64,000 bases of DNA from Tenacibaculum sp. AHE14PA (GTDB lineage: Bacteria; Bacteroidota; Bacteroidia; Flavobacteriales; Flavobacteriaceae). The stretch is from NCBI RefSeq assembly GCF_019278465.1, contig NZ_CP058983.1:1054001-1118000 (forward strand), read 5' to 3'. The notes below the pieces were generated by a model that was not told where the DNA came from, made no database searches, and saw only the letters and a list, made by a program, of their open reading frames with translations. Below are positions 8,282 to 17,298 of this stretch, one piece after another. Numbering within the stretch: the first letter of the stretch is position 1; every line of letters begins with the position of its first letter. Both the position numbers and the translations under genes were made by a program.

Positions 8282-10046
8282 TAAAATAGTCATATACGCA
8301 GGTTTACTGGTAGTAGGCGTGGTATTAGGTTGGTTGTTATTCGGTGGTTCATCAAACAAAGAAACTGAACATAATCACGATGAAATAGCAGAAACCAATC
8401 AAAAATGGACTTGCTCAATGCACCCACAAATTATGCAACCAGAACCTGGTGATTGCCCTATTTGTGGTATGGATTTAATTCCTGCCGAAGCTGGAGCAGA
8501 TGGTTTAGCAGCAGACCAATTCAAATTAACAAAAAATGCAATGGCGTTGGCCAACATTCAAACATCAATTGTAGGTAGCAGTAAATCAGACGATAACGGT
8601 ATTAAACTATCAGGTAAAATTGTTGCCAATGAAAAAGCAAATGCTGTGCAAGTCAGTTATTTCTCTGGAAGAATTGAACGCTTAAATGTCAGTTTTACTG
8701 GAGAAAAAGTAAACAAAGGGCAATTATTAGCAACCATTTATTCACCAGAATTATATGCAGCACAGCAAGAATTAATTACAGCAGCTTCATTAAAAGAGTC
8801 GCAACCGGCATTATATAAAGCAGTTCGTAATAAATTAAAATTATGGAAACTTTCTGAAAAGCAAATCAATCAAATAGAACAAACAGGAAAAGTAAAAGAA
8901 AATTTTCCTGTCTACGCAACTATCTCTGGTACTGTAACAGAAAAATTAGTAGAGCAAGGCGATTATATAAAACAAGGGCAACCATTATTAAAAATTGCAA
9001 ACTTAAATTCAGTTTGGGGAAACTTTGATGTGTACGAAAACCAAATAGACTTATTTAAAAAAGGGCAAGAAATAAACGTAACAACAAATACTTATCCTAA
9101 TAAAAAATTTAAAGGTAAAGTAGATTTTATTGATCCTATTTTAGATAACAGAACACGTACTGTTAAATTAAGAGTAGTGCTTAATAATAAAGACGAAGTA
9201 TTTAAACCAGGAATGTTTATTGAAGGGAAAATTAAAGGGGTAACCTCTACTAAAGAAAAATCATTATTCGTGCCTTCATCTGCCATTTTATGGACAGGTG
9301 AACGCTCTGTAGTATATATAAAAACCAATCCAGATCAACCAGTTTTTGAAATGCGTCAAATAACTTTAGGTAACCAAATAGGTAGTAATTACAAAGTATT
9401 AAAAGGTTTAGAAAATGGTGATGAAATTGTAACCAACGGAACTTTTACAGTTGATGCAGCAGCACAATTACAAGGAAAAAAATCTATGATGAATAAAGAT
9501 GGAGGAAAAGTAATGACTGGTCACGAAGGACATTTAGGTATGGATAGTAATTCATCAAAAAATAATACAGACCATACCAATATGAATGAACGGTTGGAAG
9601 TATCAAAAGCATTTCAGAAACAATTAAAAAAAGTATTTGAAAGCTATATTAATTTAAAAGATGCGTTTGTTAAAGATAACTCAAATAAAGCATCAGAAAA
9701 TGCAAATAGTTTACTTGATAATTTGAATAATGTGGATATGAAATTAGTTAAAGATGAAGCTCATAATCATTGGATGTCATTAGTAAAAGAAATTAAATCT
9801 TCAACAATTGCTATTTCTAAAGCAGCAAATATAAAAGAGCAAAGAAATCATTTTAAACATTTGTCTTCGCATTTAATTAAAGCTGTGCAACTATTTGGTA
9901 TCAATGAAAAGGTATATGTAGAGTTTTGTCCAATGGCAGATAGTAATAAAGGTGCCTATTGGTTAAGCAAAGAAGAAAAAGTAATCAATCCATATTTTGG
10001 CGAAGCAATGCTAACCTGTGGAGAGGTAAAACAAGTTATAGAATAA
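8271..10046 (+). CDS. cusB: CusB-like RND efflux adaptor with HMBD and DUF3347 domains
   Basis: A 591-aa membrane-fusion protein. Order of parts: an N-terminal membrane anchor (residues 6-27); an HMBD module of the form CSMHP...PGDCPICGMDLIPAE (about 47-71); the HlyD/CusB barrel-sandwich core with GKLLATIYSPELYAAQQEL-like and YIKQGQPLLKIANL blocks; a linker rich in His/Met/Asn (about 410-440); and a C-terminal DUF3347 domain ending in FCPMADSNKGAYWL and LTCGEVKQ. Such adaptors bind metal and pass it to a CusA pump. No RND pump directly follows; the only one in view starts at 11150 behind a terminator and its own promoter. The start ATG overlaps the DUF305 stop. Confidence 0.92.
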   Translation: MKNNKIVIYAGLLVVGVVLGWLLFGGSSNKETEHNHDEIAETNQKWTCSMHPQIMQPEPGDCPICGMDLIPAEAGADGLAADQFKLTKNAMALANIQTSIVGSSKSDDNGIKLSGKIVANEKANAVQVSYFSGRIERLNVSFTGEKVNKGQLLATIYSPELYAAQQELITAASLKESQPALYKAVRNKLKLWKLSEKQINQIEQTGKVKENFPVYATISGTVTEKLVEQGDYIKQGQPLLKIANLNSVWGNFDVYENQIDLFKKGQEINVTTNTYPNKKFKGKVDFIDPILDNRTRTVKLRVVLNNKDEVFKPGMFIEGKIKGVTSTKEKSLFVPSSAILWTGERSVVYIKTNPDQPVFEMRQITLGNQIGSNYKVLKGLENGDEIVTNGTFTVDAAAQLQGKKSMMNKDGGKVMTGHEGHLGMDSNSSKNNTDHTNMNERLEVSKAFQKQLKKVFESYINLKDAFVKDNSNKASENANSLLDNLNNVDMKLVKDEAHNHWMSLVKEIKSSTIAISKAANIKEQRNHFKHLSSHLIKAVQLFGINEKVYVEFCPMADSNKGAYWLSKEEKVINPYFGEAMLTCGEVKQVIE

Positions 10047-10081
10047 TTAAATACAAATAATAACAATTAAATTTTAAAACA

Positions 10082-10576
10082 ATGAATTTTTCAAAGAAAA
10101 ATCACGAACACAAAAACAAAAATGTAATCGACGTGAGTAAAAAAGTAATTTTAAGTATAGCTGTTATAGCAGCTTTAGGTGTAACAAGTTGTAATAGTCA
10201 AACAAAAAAAGAAACAAAAACAACCACTACACAAATGTCAAAAGATATGGCAATGACAGATTTGTCTTTTGGTGTAAGAGGAAATTGCGGAATGTGTAAA
10301 AACACTATCGAAAAAGCAGCTAACGGTGTTGAAGGTGTTGCAAGTGCTAATTGGGATGTAGATAAAAAGAAGATTGATGTGTCCTTTGATGAAACAAAAA
10401 CCGATGCAATGGCAATCCATAAAGCAATAGCAGCTTCAGGTTACGATACTGAAAAAGTAGCTGGTAGTGAAGAAGCCTACAAAAATCTACCAGGTTGTTG
10501 TAAATACGATCACGAAATGTTGATGAATCAGTCAAGTGAAATGAAATCAGAAGACCATTCAAATCACGACCATTAA
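10082..10576 (+). CDS. Periplasmic lipoprotein with heavy-metal-associated (HMA) domain
   Basis: A 164-aa protein with a hydrophobic segment (VILSIAVIAALGVTSC, lipobox Cys near residue 37), a Thr/Lys linker, and an HMA fold starting LSFGVRGNCGMCKNTIEKA with the CxxC metal site, then VASANWDVDKKKIDVSF and AIHKAIAASGYDTEKV. After the domain come GCCKYDH and a His-rich end (DHSNHDH), both extra possible metal ligands. Similar HMA lipoproteins are common in Bacteroidota copper islands and are taken to be periplasmic Cu carriers. It is the last gene before a rho-independent terminator at 10589, so it closes the first copper transcription unit. Confidence 0.85.
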   Translation: MNFSKKNHEHKNKNVIDVSKKVILSIAVIAALGVTSCNSQTKKETKTTTTQMSKDMAMTDLSFGVRGNCGMCKNTIEKAANGVEGVASANWDVDKKKIDVSFDETKTDAMAIHKAIAASGYDTEKVAGSEEAYKNLPGCCKYDHEMLMNQSSEMKSEDHSNHDH

Positions 10577-10588
10577 GCAAATAATGAA

Positions 10589-10616
10589 AGAGTCTTTTTC
10601 GGAAGGCTCTTTTTTA
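10589..10616 (+). terminator. Rho-independent terminator after the first copper operon
   Basis: Stem AGAGTC (10589-10594) pairs with GGCTCT (10605-10610), with one G-U pair, around a 10-base loop, followed by a T run. It separates the copA-to-HMA-lipoprotein run from the DUF6660-cusA unit. Confidence 0.75.
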
Positions 10617-10673
10617 ATTATATTAAGCTAAAATTCTAATTTGATTTAATGAAATAAAGACTAATCATTTTAT

Positions 10674-10709
10674 TTGCACAACCATTGCACTAAATAATTT
10701 ATATATTTG
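10674..10709 (+). promoter_or_regulatory. Promoter with tandem TTGCAC operator, upstream of DUF6660-cusA
   Basis: Two TTGCAC hexamers start at 10674 and 10685, exactly 11 bases apart, with CCA before the second. A perfect Bacteroidota -7 element TATATTTG lies at 10702-10709. The second hexamer sits where the -33 element should be, so a bound regulator would touch RNA polymerase. The same arrangement recurs at 17716-17750 before the DUF3703-zinc ATPase pair. Confidence 0.7.
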
Positions 10710-10714
10710 TAATA

Positions 10715-11026
10715 ATGAAATCAATAGCATTTATATTATCAATTTATATTTTCGCTCTTAATTTAGCACCTTGTGCAGATTATGTCGCGTCTGATGATGA
10801 TGCTAAAACAGAAATCTCACAATCTATGGATGATGACCATCAACACCAAGATTCAGATTTATGTTCGCCTTTTTGTATTTGCCAATGTTGCCATATTAAT
10901 GCAACATATTATCAATTTGCAGATTTGAAACTTGATTTTCCTTACATTTCTACACAAAATTTTCTTTACTTAAACAGTACAGAAAAAGATTTTACTACTT
11001 CCATTTTACAGCCACCAAGGGCATAA
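10715..11026 (+). CDS. DUF6660-type small Cys/His-rich secreted protein
   Basis: A 103-aa protein with a signal peptide-like start (KSIAFILSIYIFALNLAPCAD), an acidic and His-containing linker (DDDHQHQDSDL), and the compact Cys cluster CSPFCICQCC around residues 52-61. It ends in STSILQPPRA-like residues that I associate with the DUF6660 family found before cusA genes in Bacteroidota. Many Cys and His in so short an exported protein suggest metal binding; function is not established. It starts 6 bases after its -7 element, so the untranslated leader is almost nil. The next gene, the RND pump, is 123 bases downstream across two short hairpins (GGATA/TATCC at about 11041 and GAGCC/GGTTC at about 11060). 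Confidence 0.75.
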   Translation: MKSIAFILSIYIFALNLAPCADYVASDDDAKTEISQSMDDDHQHQDSDLCSPFCICQCCHINATYYQFADLKLDFPYISTQNFLYLNSTEKDFTTSILQPPRA

Positions 11027-11149
11027 TTCAGTTTTTTAAAGGATAACAATATCCAATTTTTGAGCCTATATGGTTCTTTTCATTTCGTTTAATTCTATTT
11101 TTTATATCAGAATTGTATCGAAAAATTTAACTGAATTAATACATTTTCT

Positions 11150-14100
11150 ATGATTAATAAAATCATTTCATTTTCCATTAATAATAAATTTATTATTGGC
11201 TTATTTATAGTGACATTGGTTGGTACGGGCATTTGGTCTATGGCCACTATAAATCTGGGTTCTGTACCCGATATTACCAACAACCAAGTACAGGTTATTA
11301 CAGTGGCCCCAAATTTAGGTACTGAAGATATTGAGCAATTTGTTACCTATCCGGTAGAATTGGCAATGGCAAATCTTCCTGACGTTATCGAGCTGCGTTC
11401 AGTATCCCGTTTTGGGCTGTCCGTGGTTACCATTGTATTTAAGGACGAGGCAGGCACTTATCTTCCCCGGCAATTGGTACAAGAGAAATTAACCGAAGTT
11501 GCTGGAGAAATCCCCGAAGGCTTCGGCACGCCATTTATGGCACCAATAACTACAGGTCTGGGCGAAATCTACCAATACACCTTAAAATTAAAAGAGGGCT
11601 ACGAAGATAAATACGATGCAATGGAGCTTCGTACCATCCAAGATTGGATTGTAAAACGTCAAATGGCATTAGTCCCCGGAGTCGTTGAGGTCAATGCTTT
11701 TGGAGGTTATGTAAAACAGTATGAAGTTGCAATAAATCCTAATAAGCTGAAAAGTTTCGGTATTACAATGAATCAGGTCTTTGAAGCCTTGAAAGTCAAC
11801 AATGCCAATACTGGTGGTGCTTACATTGAAAAAAACCACCAAGCCAATTTTATCCGTGGCGAAGGATTGGCACGAAGTATCGAGGATTTGAAAAATACAG
11901 TTGTAACCACACAAAAAGGAAGCCCTGTTTTAATACGGGATGTCGCCGAAAAAGTAGGCTATGGTAATCAAGTGCGTTATGGTGCGTTTACCCAAGATGG
12001 ACACGAAACTGTTGGTGGACAAATTTTAATGCTGAAAGGCGAAAGCCCAGGCGACGTGATCGAAAATGTGGAAAAGCGTATTGTAGAAATTCAAAAATCC
12101 CTGCCGGAAGGCGTTTATATTGATGCTTTTTTAAGCCGAAGTGAACTTATTGAGGCAACCACAAGTACCGTTAAAACCAATCTAATAGAAGGAGCCCTAA
12201 TCGTCATATTTGTTTTGGTCTTGCTTTTAGGAAGCTTCCGTGGTGGCTTGATAGCAGCTTCGATAATCCCTTTATGTCTATTATTTGCATTTATTTTGAT
12301 GAAACAATTTGGCATTTGGGCAAATTTAATGTCCTTGGGTGCGATCGATTTTGGAATTATTGTAGATGGTGCGGTGATTATCGTGGAAGGGGCGGTTTTC
12401 CACATTCATCAACGGATGAAAAAATCCACAACCGCCATCAACCAAGCTGAAATGGATGAAATCGCCTATGAATCTTCAAGTAAAATGATGAATTCTGCCT
12501 TCTTCGGTCAACTAATTGTTCTTATAGTTTTTACACCGATTCTATTTTTGACCGGTGTGGAAGGGAAAATGTTCCGACCAATGGCATTTACATTTGGTTT
12601 TGCCGTTTTAGGGGCAATTATCCTTTGTCTTACCTACGTGCCAATGATGTCATCATTATTTTTAAAACCTGCTAAAAATCAAAATAGTTGGTTCGCCAAG
12701 TTTGAAAACAAGATTGATACGTTCAGTGATAAAATTATGGATGTCCTGAATCGTATCTATCTGCCTATATTAAATTTTGCACTTCGCTTTCGGGCAGGTG
12801 TGGTTATAGGCGCGGTTGCCTTGCTTTTGATTTCAGGATTTATTTTTAGCAATATGGGAGCAGAATTTGTCCCTAAATTTGATGAAGGCGATATTGCATT
12901 TCAAGCATTGATAAAACCGGGGAGCAGTCTTACAGAATCTATTGAGGCTTCAGAGAAACTTCAGAATTTAATCAATGAGTTTCCGGAAGTAAAAACAGTA
13001 GTTTCAAGAATTGGTGTGGCTGAAATACCAACAGACCCAATGCCTATGGATATTGCCGATAGTTATATTATTCTTGAAAAAGATAAGAGTAAATGGACTT
13101 CTGCAGAGAGTAAAGAAGAACTCATAGAAAAAATACAAGAAAAAATATCAGTCGTTCCCGGCGTAAATTTCGTATTTACACAACCTGTGGAACTTCGTTT
13201 TAATGAATTGCTTACCGGTGTTCGTGAGGACGTGGCAATCAAACTGTACGGAGAAGATTTGGGTGTGTTAGCCGACAAGGTACAGGAAATCGCAGCAGTC
13301 ATCAGAACTGTTCCCGGAGCGGCTGACCTCAATGTGGAAGCTACAAGCGGTTTGCCACAAATGACGGTGGTATATAACCGCGCTAAAATGGCACAATACG
13401 GTGTAACCATTGATAAACTGAATGATTATGTAAGTGCTTCATTTTCTGGAGAAGAAGCAGGTGTAATTTTTGAAGGCGAAAAAAGGTTTGATGTGGTCAT
13501 TCGTTTGGCAGAGGAATATAGACAAGACATCAATAGCTTAAAAAACCTTTTCATAGACCTGCCAAACGGTGCACAAGTACCTTTAAAGGAGGTTGCAGAT
13601 ATCAGCTATAAGCCCGGGCCAATGCAGATTTCAAGGGACAATACCTCTCGTCGTATTTCGGTAGGGGTCAATGTTCGTGGGCGCGATGTAAAATCGATGG
13701 TTGAGGAAATTCAACAAAAATTGGAAACGGACGTGAAACTGCCACCAGGTTATTTTGTAACCTACGGAGGTTCTTTCGAAAACCTTCAACGTGCTTCAGA
13801 CCGATTGATGATTGTAGTTCCAATCGTTCTATTAACAATATTTGTTCTGCTTTACTTTGCTTTAAATTCAGTTACGCAAGCCTTGATGATCTATATGGCA
13901 GTGCCTTTGGCGACCATTGGTGGTGTTTTCGTTTTGTTGATTCGTGGAATGCCTTTCAGTATTTCTGCCGGAGTCGGGTTTATAGTGCTCTTCGGAGTTG
14001 CCGTATTAAACGGACTCATACTCATAAACAAATTCAATGAATTAAAAGATAGTGGAATGACAGACTTAAAAAAACGAATATACGAAGCAACGCACGAACG

Positions 14101-15565
14101 CTTACGTCCCATTTTATTAACAGCTATTACAACAATTATGGGCTTTATCCCAATGGCTATTTCTACCTCTGGTGGTGCAGAAGTACAGCGGCCTTTGGCG
14201 ACAGTAGTAATTGGAGGAATGCTTACGGCAACGTTTCTGACCTTGGTGGTTATTCCTATTCTTTATTATTGGCTCGAATCGAGAAAGGAACGAAACAATA
14301 ACGATGGAGATGTAAGTTATGTCAACAAATCAACGAATATTGTAACTGTATTATTGATGGTTGGCGGTTTGATGGCTTCTGGAACTGCGTTTGCCCAAGA
14401 CATCAATCAAGATGGTACAATTCCAAAAACATTGACCATTGATGAGGCCATTGCTCTGGCAAAACAGAATTATCCATCCCTTAAAGAGAGCCAAGCTTTT
14501 ATTGAACGGGAAAAGGCTATGAAAGGCACCAGTTTTGACCTTGGTAGCACCCAAGTTTTCACGGGCAAAGAAGAATATGGCAATAATCTTCCTGGAGTAC
14601 AGACCACCGTTGGTGTACAACAGGGCAATATTGATTTGCTTTCCGGATTTTCAAAATCGAAGTTTTACAAAGAGCGTATTGCCTTGGGAGAAAAGTTTTA
14701 TGTGGCAAGTGAACAACAATTGGTGCGTAATGTGATGCAGGCGTATGACCAAATAAATTATTACAAGGCACAGTTGCGCTTTGCAGACCAATTGGACAGT
14801 ATTTATGCCAATTTTAAGACCGCTGCCCAGCTTCGGTATGATACTGGAGAAACAGGTAAGTTGGAATTTATTTCGGCCTCTTCCGAATTTCAACAGATTC
14901 AAGTATTAAGGCAACAAGCTTTTGATGATATTGAAATAGCCAAACGTGCCTTAAAACAATATTTGGGAACGGATGAATCCATTGAAACGATTAGTGAACC
15001 ATACAAAACATTGGATTTTATGGCGACATTAGATTCCACTTCGGTAGCGAATAACCCAATGTTGCAATATGCCTTGCAAAATGCCGAAGTAAGTAAAGCA
15101 AACGTGGGCGTTGAGAAATCACAATTCCTACCGAAATTCAGCTTATCGTATGGCAGACAGGTTGTGGATGAAGTGTCAGGCTTCAACACCTATCAGGCAG
15201 GTATTAGTATTCCGTTGTGGTTTTTTCCGCAGAAGTCGAGGGTCAAGGCAGCCAAGGCAGACGCAATGGTAGCAGAGAATCAATATTTGGAACAAAAGGC
15301 CGTCACGGAAAGTCGTGTGTCGCAATTGACCAAATCCCTTGAAAAAACAAAGAAGATTTTGCAATATTACGAAGAAGGTGCACTACTCTTGGCAGAAGAA
15401 CAAATTACCACCGCACAATTGGCATCTAAAGAAGGCGAAATAGATTACGTCAATTACATCACGATTCTCAATAGTGCCATCCGCATTAAACAAAACCATT
15501 TACAATACATCAATCAGTATAACCAACAAACCATTGATATGCAATATCAATTGGGCAATTTATAA
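11150..15565 (+). CDS. cusA: CusA/CzcA heavy-metal RND pump fused to a TolC-like outer-membrane domain
   Basis: A 1471-aa protein. Residues 1 to about 1045 form a complete HME-RND pump: helix 1 (FIIGLFIVTLVGTGIW), two large periplasmic loops, and the transmembrane proton-relay segment LGAIDFGIIVDGAVIIVEGA. From about 1060 a second hydrophobic segment (IVTVLLMVGGLMASGTAFAQ) looks exactly like a signal peptide with an AFA cleavage site after residue 1082. The remaining 389 residues are a TolC/OEP-type domain (LTIDEAIALAKQNYPSLKE, IDLLSGFSKSKFYK, ISIPLWFFPQKSRV). Pump and channel are separate genes in Proteobacteria; the fused form is known in Bacteroidota. Base composition is visibly richer in G+C than the copA region. 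It is followed 16 bases later by its adaptor. Confidence 0.93.
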   Translation: MINKIISFSINNKFIIGLFIVTLVGTGIWSMATINLGSVPDITNNQVQVITVAPNLGTEDIEQFVTYPVELAMANLPDVIELRSVSRFGLSVVTIVFKDEAGTYLPRQLVQEKLTEVAGEIPEGFGTPFMAPITTGLGEIYQYTLKLKEGYEDKYDAMELRTIQDWIVKRQMALVPGVVEVNAFGGYVKQYEVAINPNKLKSFGITMNQVFEALKVNNANTGGAYIEKNHQANFIRGEGLARSIEDLKNTVVTTQKGSPVLIRDVAEKVGYGNQVRYGAFTQDGHETVGGQILMLKGESPGDVIENVEKRIVEIQKSLPEGVYIDAFLSRSELIEATTSTVKTNLIEGALIVIFVLVLLLGSFRGGLIAASIIPLCLLFAFILMKQFGIWANLMSLGAIDFGIIVDGAVIIVEGAVFHIHQRMKKSTTAINQAEMDEIAYESSSKMMNSAFFGQLIVLIVFTPILFLTGVEGKMFRPMAFTFGFAVLGAIILCLTYVPMMSSLFLKPAKNQNSWFAKFENKIDTFSDKIMDVLNRIYLPILNFALRFRAGVVIGAVALLLISGFIFSNMGAEFVPKFDEGDIAFQALIKPGSSLTESIEASEKLQNLINEFPEVKTVVSRIGVAEIPTDPMPMDIADSYIILEKDKSKWTSAESKEELIEKIQEKISVVPGVNFVFTQPVELRFNELLTGVREDVAIKLYGEDLGVLADKVQEIAAVIRTVPGAADLNVEATSGLPQMTVVYNRAKMAQYGVTIDKLNDYVSASFSGEEAGVIFEGEKRFDVVIRLAEEYRQDINSLKNLFIDLPNGAQVPLKEVADISYKPGPMQISRDNTSRRISVGVNVRGRDVKSMVEEIQQKLETDVKLPPGYFVTYGGSFENLQRASDRLMIVVPIVLLTIFVLLYFALNSVTQALMIYMAVPLATIGGVFVLLIRGMPFSISAGVGFIVLFGVAVLNGLILINKFNELKDSGMTDLKKRIYEATHERLRPILLTAITTIMGFIPMAISTSGGAEVQRPLATVVIGGMLTATFLTLVVIPILYYWLESRKERNNNDGDVSYVNKSTNIVTVLLMVGGLMASGTAFAQDINQDGTIPKTLTIDEAIALAKQNYPSLKESQAFIEREKAMKGTSFDLGSTQVFTGKEEYGNNLPGVQTTVGVQQGNIDLLSGFSKSKFYKERIALGEKFYVASEQQLVRNVMQAYDQINYYKAQLRFADQLDSIYANFKTAAQLRYDTGETGKLEFISASSEFQQIQVLRQQAFDDIEIAKRALKQYLGTDESIETISEPYKTLDFMATLDSTSVANNPMLQYALQNAEVSKANVGVEKSQFLPKFSLSYGRQVVDEVSGFNTYQAGISIPLWFFPQKSRVKAAKADAMVAENQYLEQKAVTESRVSQLTKSLEKTKKILQYYEEGALLLAEEQITTAQLASKEGEIDYVNYITILNSAIRIKQNHLQYINQYNQQTIDMQYQLGNL

Positions 15566-15581
15566 CCTTAAAAAAAGAGAA

Positions 15582-16841
15582 ATGAAGAATATACTATTAG
15601 TAAGTACCGTATTATTTGCACTTATGTTTATAAGTTGTAACGATGCCCAAAAATCTGAACTTGGGCATAACGAAGCTGAAGGCGTATCAAAAACCAATGA
15701 AGCCAAAGAGGATGCGCACGGCGAAGAAGGTCACGATGAAGGAGAGGAAGAAGGTGGACACAGCGAGGAAGAAGGCGTTGTCGAACTTACAAAACAACAG
15801 GCCGAAACCATCGGTTTGGAAATGAAACCTTTGGAGGAACGGAATTTAGGGAACAACATTAAAGTAACAGGTACGTTGGAGCTTTTCCCACAGGACAAGG
15901 CGAACATCAGTCCGTTTGTTGGTGGAAATGTGAGTTCCATAAAAGTAATACCCGGAGATAACGTAAGCAAAGGACAGGTGTTGGCATATATAGAACACCC
16001 TGATATCATTGCAATGCAACAAGATTATCAGGAAAAAAATGATGAATTGGTCTTTTTGAAACAGGATTTTGAGCGCAAGCAGACTCTTTATGATAAAGGT
16101 GTTTCTTCTGGCAAGGAATTTCAAATGGCACAGTCAAAATTTCGTTCTACAACATCCAGCGTCAATGGTTTGCGGTCCCAATTGAGACTGTTGAGCATTA
16201 ACCCGGACAAAGTGGCGGAAGGACAGATATATTCCGCTGTTCCCATTACCTCGCCTATAAGTGGGTATGTGAATGAAGTAATGATTAGCCTTGGCGATTA
16301 CGTGGCACAACAATCCAAAATGTTCTCGATAAGCGACAACTCAAAAATTTATGTCAACTTCAAAGTATATGAGAAGGACATAAAGCAAATCAAGCAAGGG
16401 CAACAGATATATTTTTCCACGGCCTCTCGTCCAGATGAACTGCTTAAAGCAACCGTTCGGTCTGTTGGTAAAACCTTCAATACAGACCCAAAAGCTTTGG
16501 AAGTTCTGGCAGATATTGAAAACAAGGATAAAAACCTATTGCCGGGTATGTATGTGGAAGGGCGCATAGTGCAGGGCGAGAAAAAGGGTTTTGCCGTACC
16601 GGAAGCTGCCATTATAAAAGAAGGCGAGCAATCCTTCATTTTCATTTTGGATGAAGATGAAGAAATGGAAGCGGGCAAAATGAAATTCAAAATGATACCC
16701 GTAACGGTCGGTATTACTGATTTAGGCTTTGTTGAAGTCAATCTTCCTGCCGAAGTTTCAAAGGATGCCAAAGTCGTGATAAACGGAGCTTATAACCTGT
16801 CTTCGGAAATGGTCAAGGGCGAACTGGAACACGGACATTAA
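15582..16841 (+). CDS. CzcB-like RND efflux adaptor lipoprotein
   Basis: A 419-aa membrane-fusion protein. The longest open frame begins at 15474 inside the pump gene, but ATG 15582 gives a proper lipoprotein signal (MKNILLVSTVLFALMFISC, Cys 19) and follows the pump stop by 16 bases, so I use that start. After the Cys there is a linker rich in Glu, His and Gly (about residues 35-65), a likely divalent-metal binding stretch. Then come the HlyD-type core (KVTGTLELFPQDKANISPFVGG, PGDNVSKGQVLAYIEHPDI), a coiled-coil hairpin (about 140-200) and the barrel with ISLGDYVAQQSKMFSI. The Glu/His linker suits Zn/Co/Cd or Cu. It shares the higher G+C of the pump gene and is its partner. Confidence 0.92.
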   Translation: MKNILLVSTVLFALMFISCNDAQKSELGHNEAEGVSKTNEAKEDAHGEEGHDEGEEEGGHSEEEGVVELTKQQAETIGLEMKPLEERNLGNNIKVTGTLELFPQDKANISPFVGGNVSSIKVIPGDNVSKGQVLAYIEHPDIIAMQQDYQEKNDELVFLKQDFERKQTLYDKGVSSGKEFQMAQSKFRSTTSSVNGLRSQLRLLSINPDKVAEGQIYSAVPITSPISGYVNEVMISLGDYVAQQSKMFSISDNSKIYVNFKVYEKDIKQIKQGQQIYFSTASRPDELLKATVRSVGKTFNTDPKALEVLADIENKDKNLLPGMYVEGRIVQGEKKGFAVPEAAIIKEGEQSFIFILDEDEEMEAGKMKFKMIPVTVGITDLGFVEVNLPAEVSKDAKVVINGAYNLSSEMVKGELEHGH

Positions 16842-16859
16842 TTCAATAACAATCAAAGA

Positions 16860-16928
16860 TTTTGATTCCGAGTTTGTTTATCGTCTTAATTAGTTAGTTA
16901 AAAATTAAAAAACAGGCTCGGTTCAAAA
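16860..16928. repeat. Inverted repeat between the czcB-like and PII-like genes
   Basis: TTTTGA plus CCGAG (16860-16872) can pair with CTCGG plus TCAAAA (16917-16928), with a small internal mismatch and a loop of about 44 bases. There is no T run behind it, so it is more like an mRNA stability element or operator than a terminator. The composition falls back to AT-rich right after it. Confidence 0.5.
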
Positions 16929-16955
16929 TCGATTAACATTCTAAAAATTTATAAT

Positions 16956-17294
16956 ATGAAAGAAATAAAAGCATTTATAAAACCGAACCGTATCCAAAAA
17001 ATCATTGAAGCACTAACCGATAATGGATTTAAAAGTATGACCCTTTCACAAGCCGAAGGTACTGGCGCATTCAAATCAAAAGGAGCAAGACCTTCCTTGG
17101 ATTTTCATATTACCGATAGTCCAGTGGTTAAGTTGGAATTAGTTTGTCAAAATGAGGAAGCCCAAGCTGCCATTGAAATAATTTTAAAAAATGGCAAAAC
17201 GGAAGAACCTGGAGACGGCATTATCTATATAGCAAATATCGAGGATGCCTTTCAAATTAAAACTGGAGATTCCTTAAAACGCTATAATTTATAG
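16956..17294 (+). CDS. PII-like signalling protein of the metal-pump-linked group
   Basis: A 112-aa protein with the PII/GlnB fold layout: KEIKAFIKPNRIQKIIEALTDNGF at the start, a T-loop region SQAEGTGAFKSKGARPSL, then strands LELVCQNEEAQAAIEIILKNGK and EPGDGIIYIANIEDAFQI. The GDG of the B-loop/C-strand is present. The classical uridylylation Tyr 51 context is not seen, so it is not standard GlnB. A PII subgroup (called PII-NG in the literature) is encoded beside CusA/CzcA pumps, and this gene sits right after such a pump and adaptor. A role in sensing a nucleotide or metal for the efflux system is inference. Its stop is 4 bases before the Fur-family gene. Confidence 0.85.
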   Translation: MKEIKAFIKPNRIQKIIEALTDNGFKSMTLSQAEGTGAFKSKGARPSLDFHITDSPVVKLELVCQNEEAQAAIEIILKNGKTEEPGDGIIYIANIEDAFQIKTGDSLKRYNL

Positions 17295-17298
17295 CAGT

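Noticed and set aside
14535..14902. Several overlapping 66-83-codon frames inside the pump gene on both strands
   Set aside because: They lie in the TolC part of a well-supported gene and arise from its higher G+C; no family features.
15474..15581. N-terminal extension of the CzcB-like adaptor
   Set aside because: It overlaps the pump gene and would bury the clear lipoprotein signal that begins at ATG 15582.
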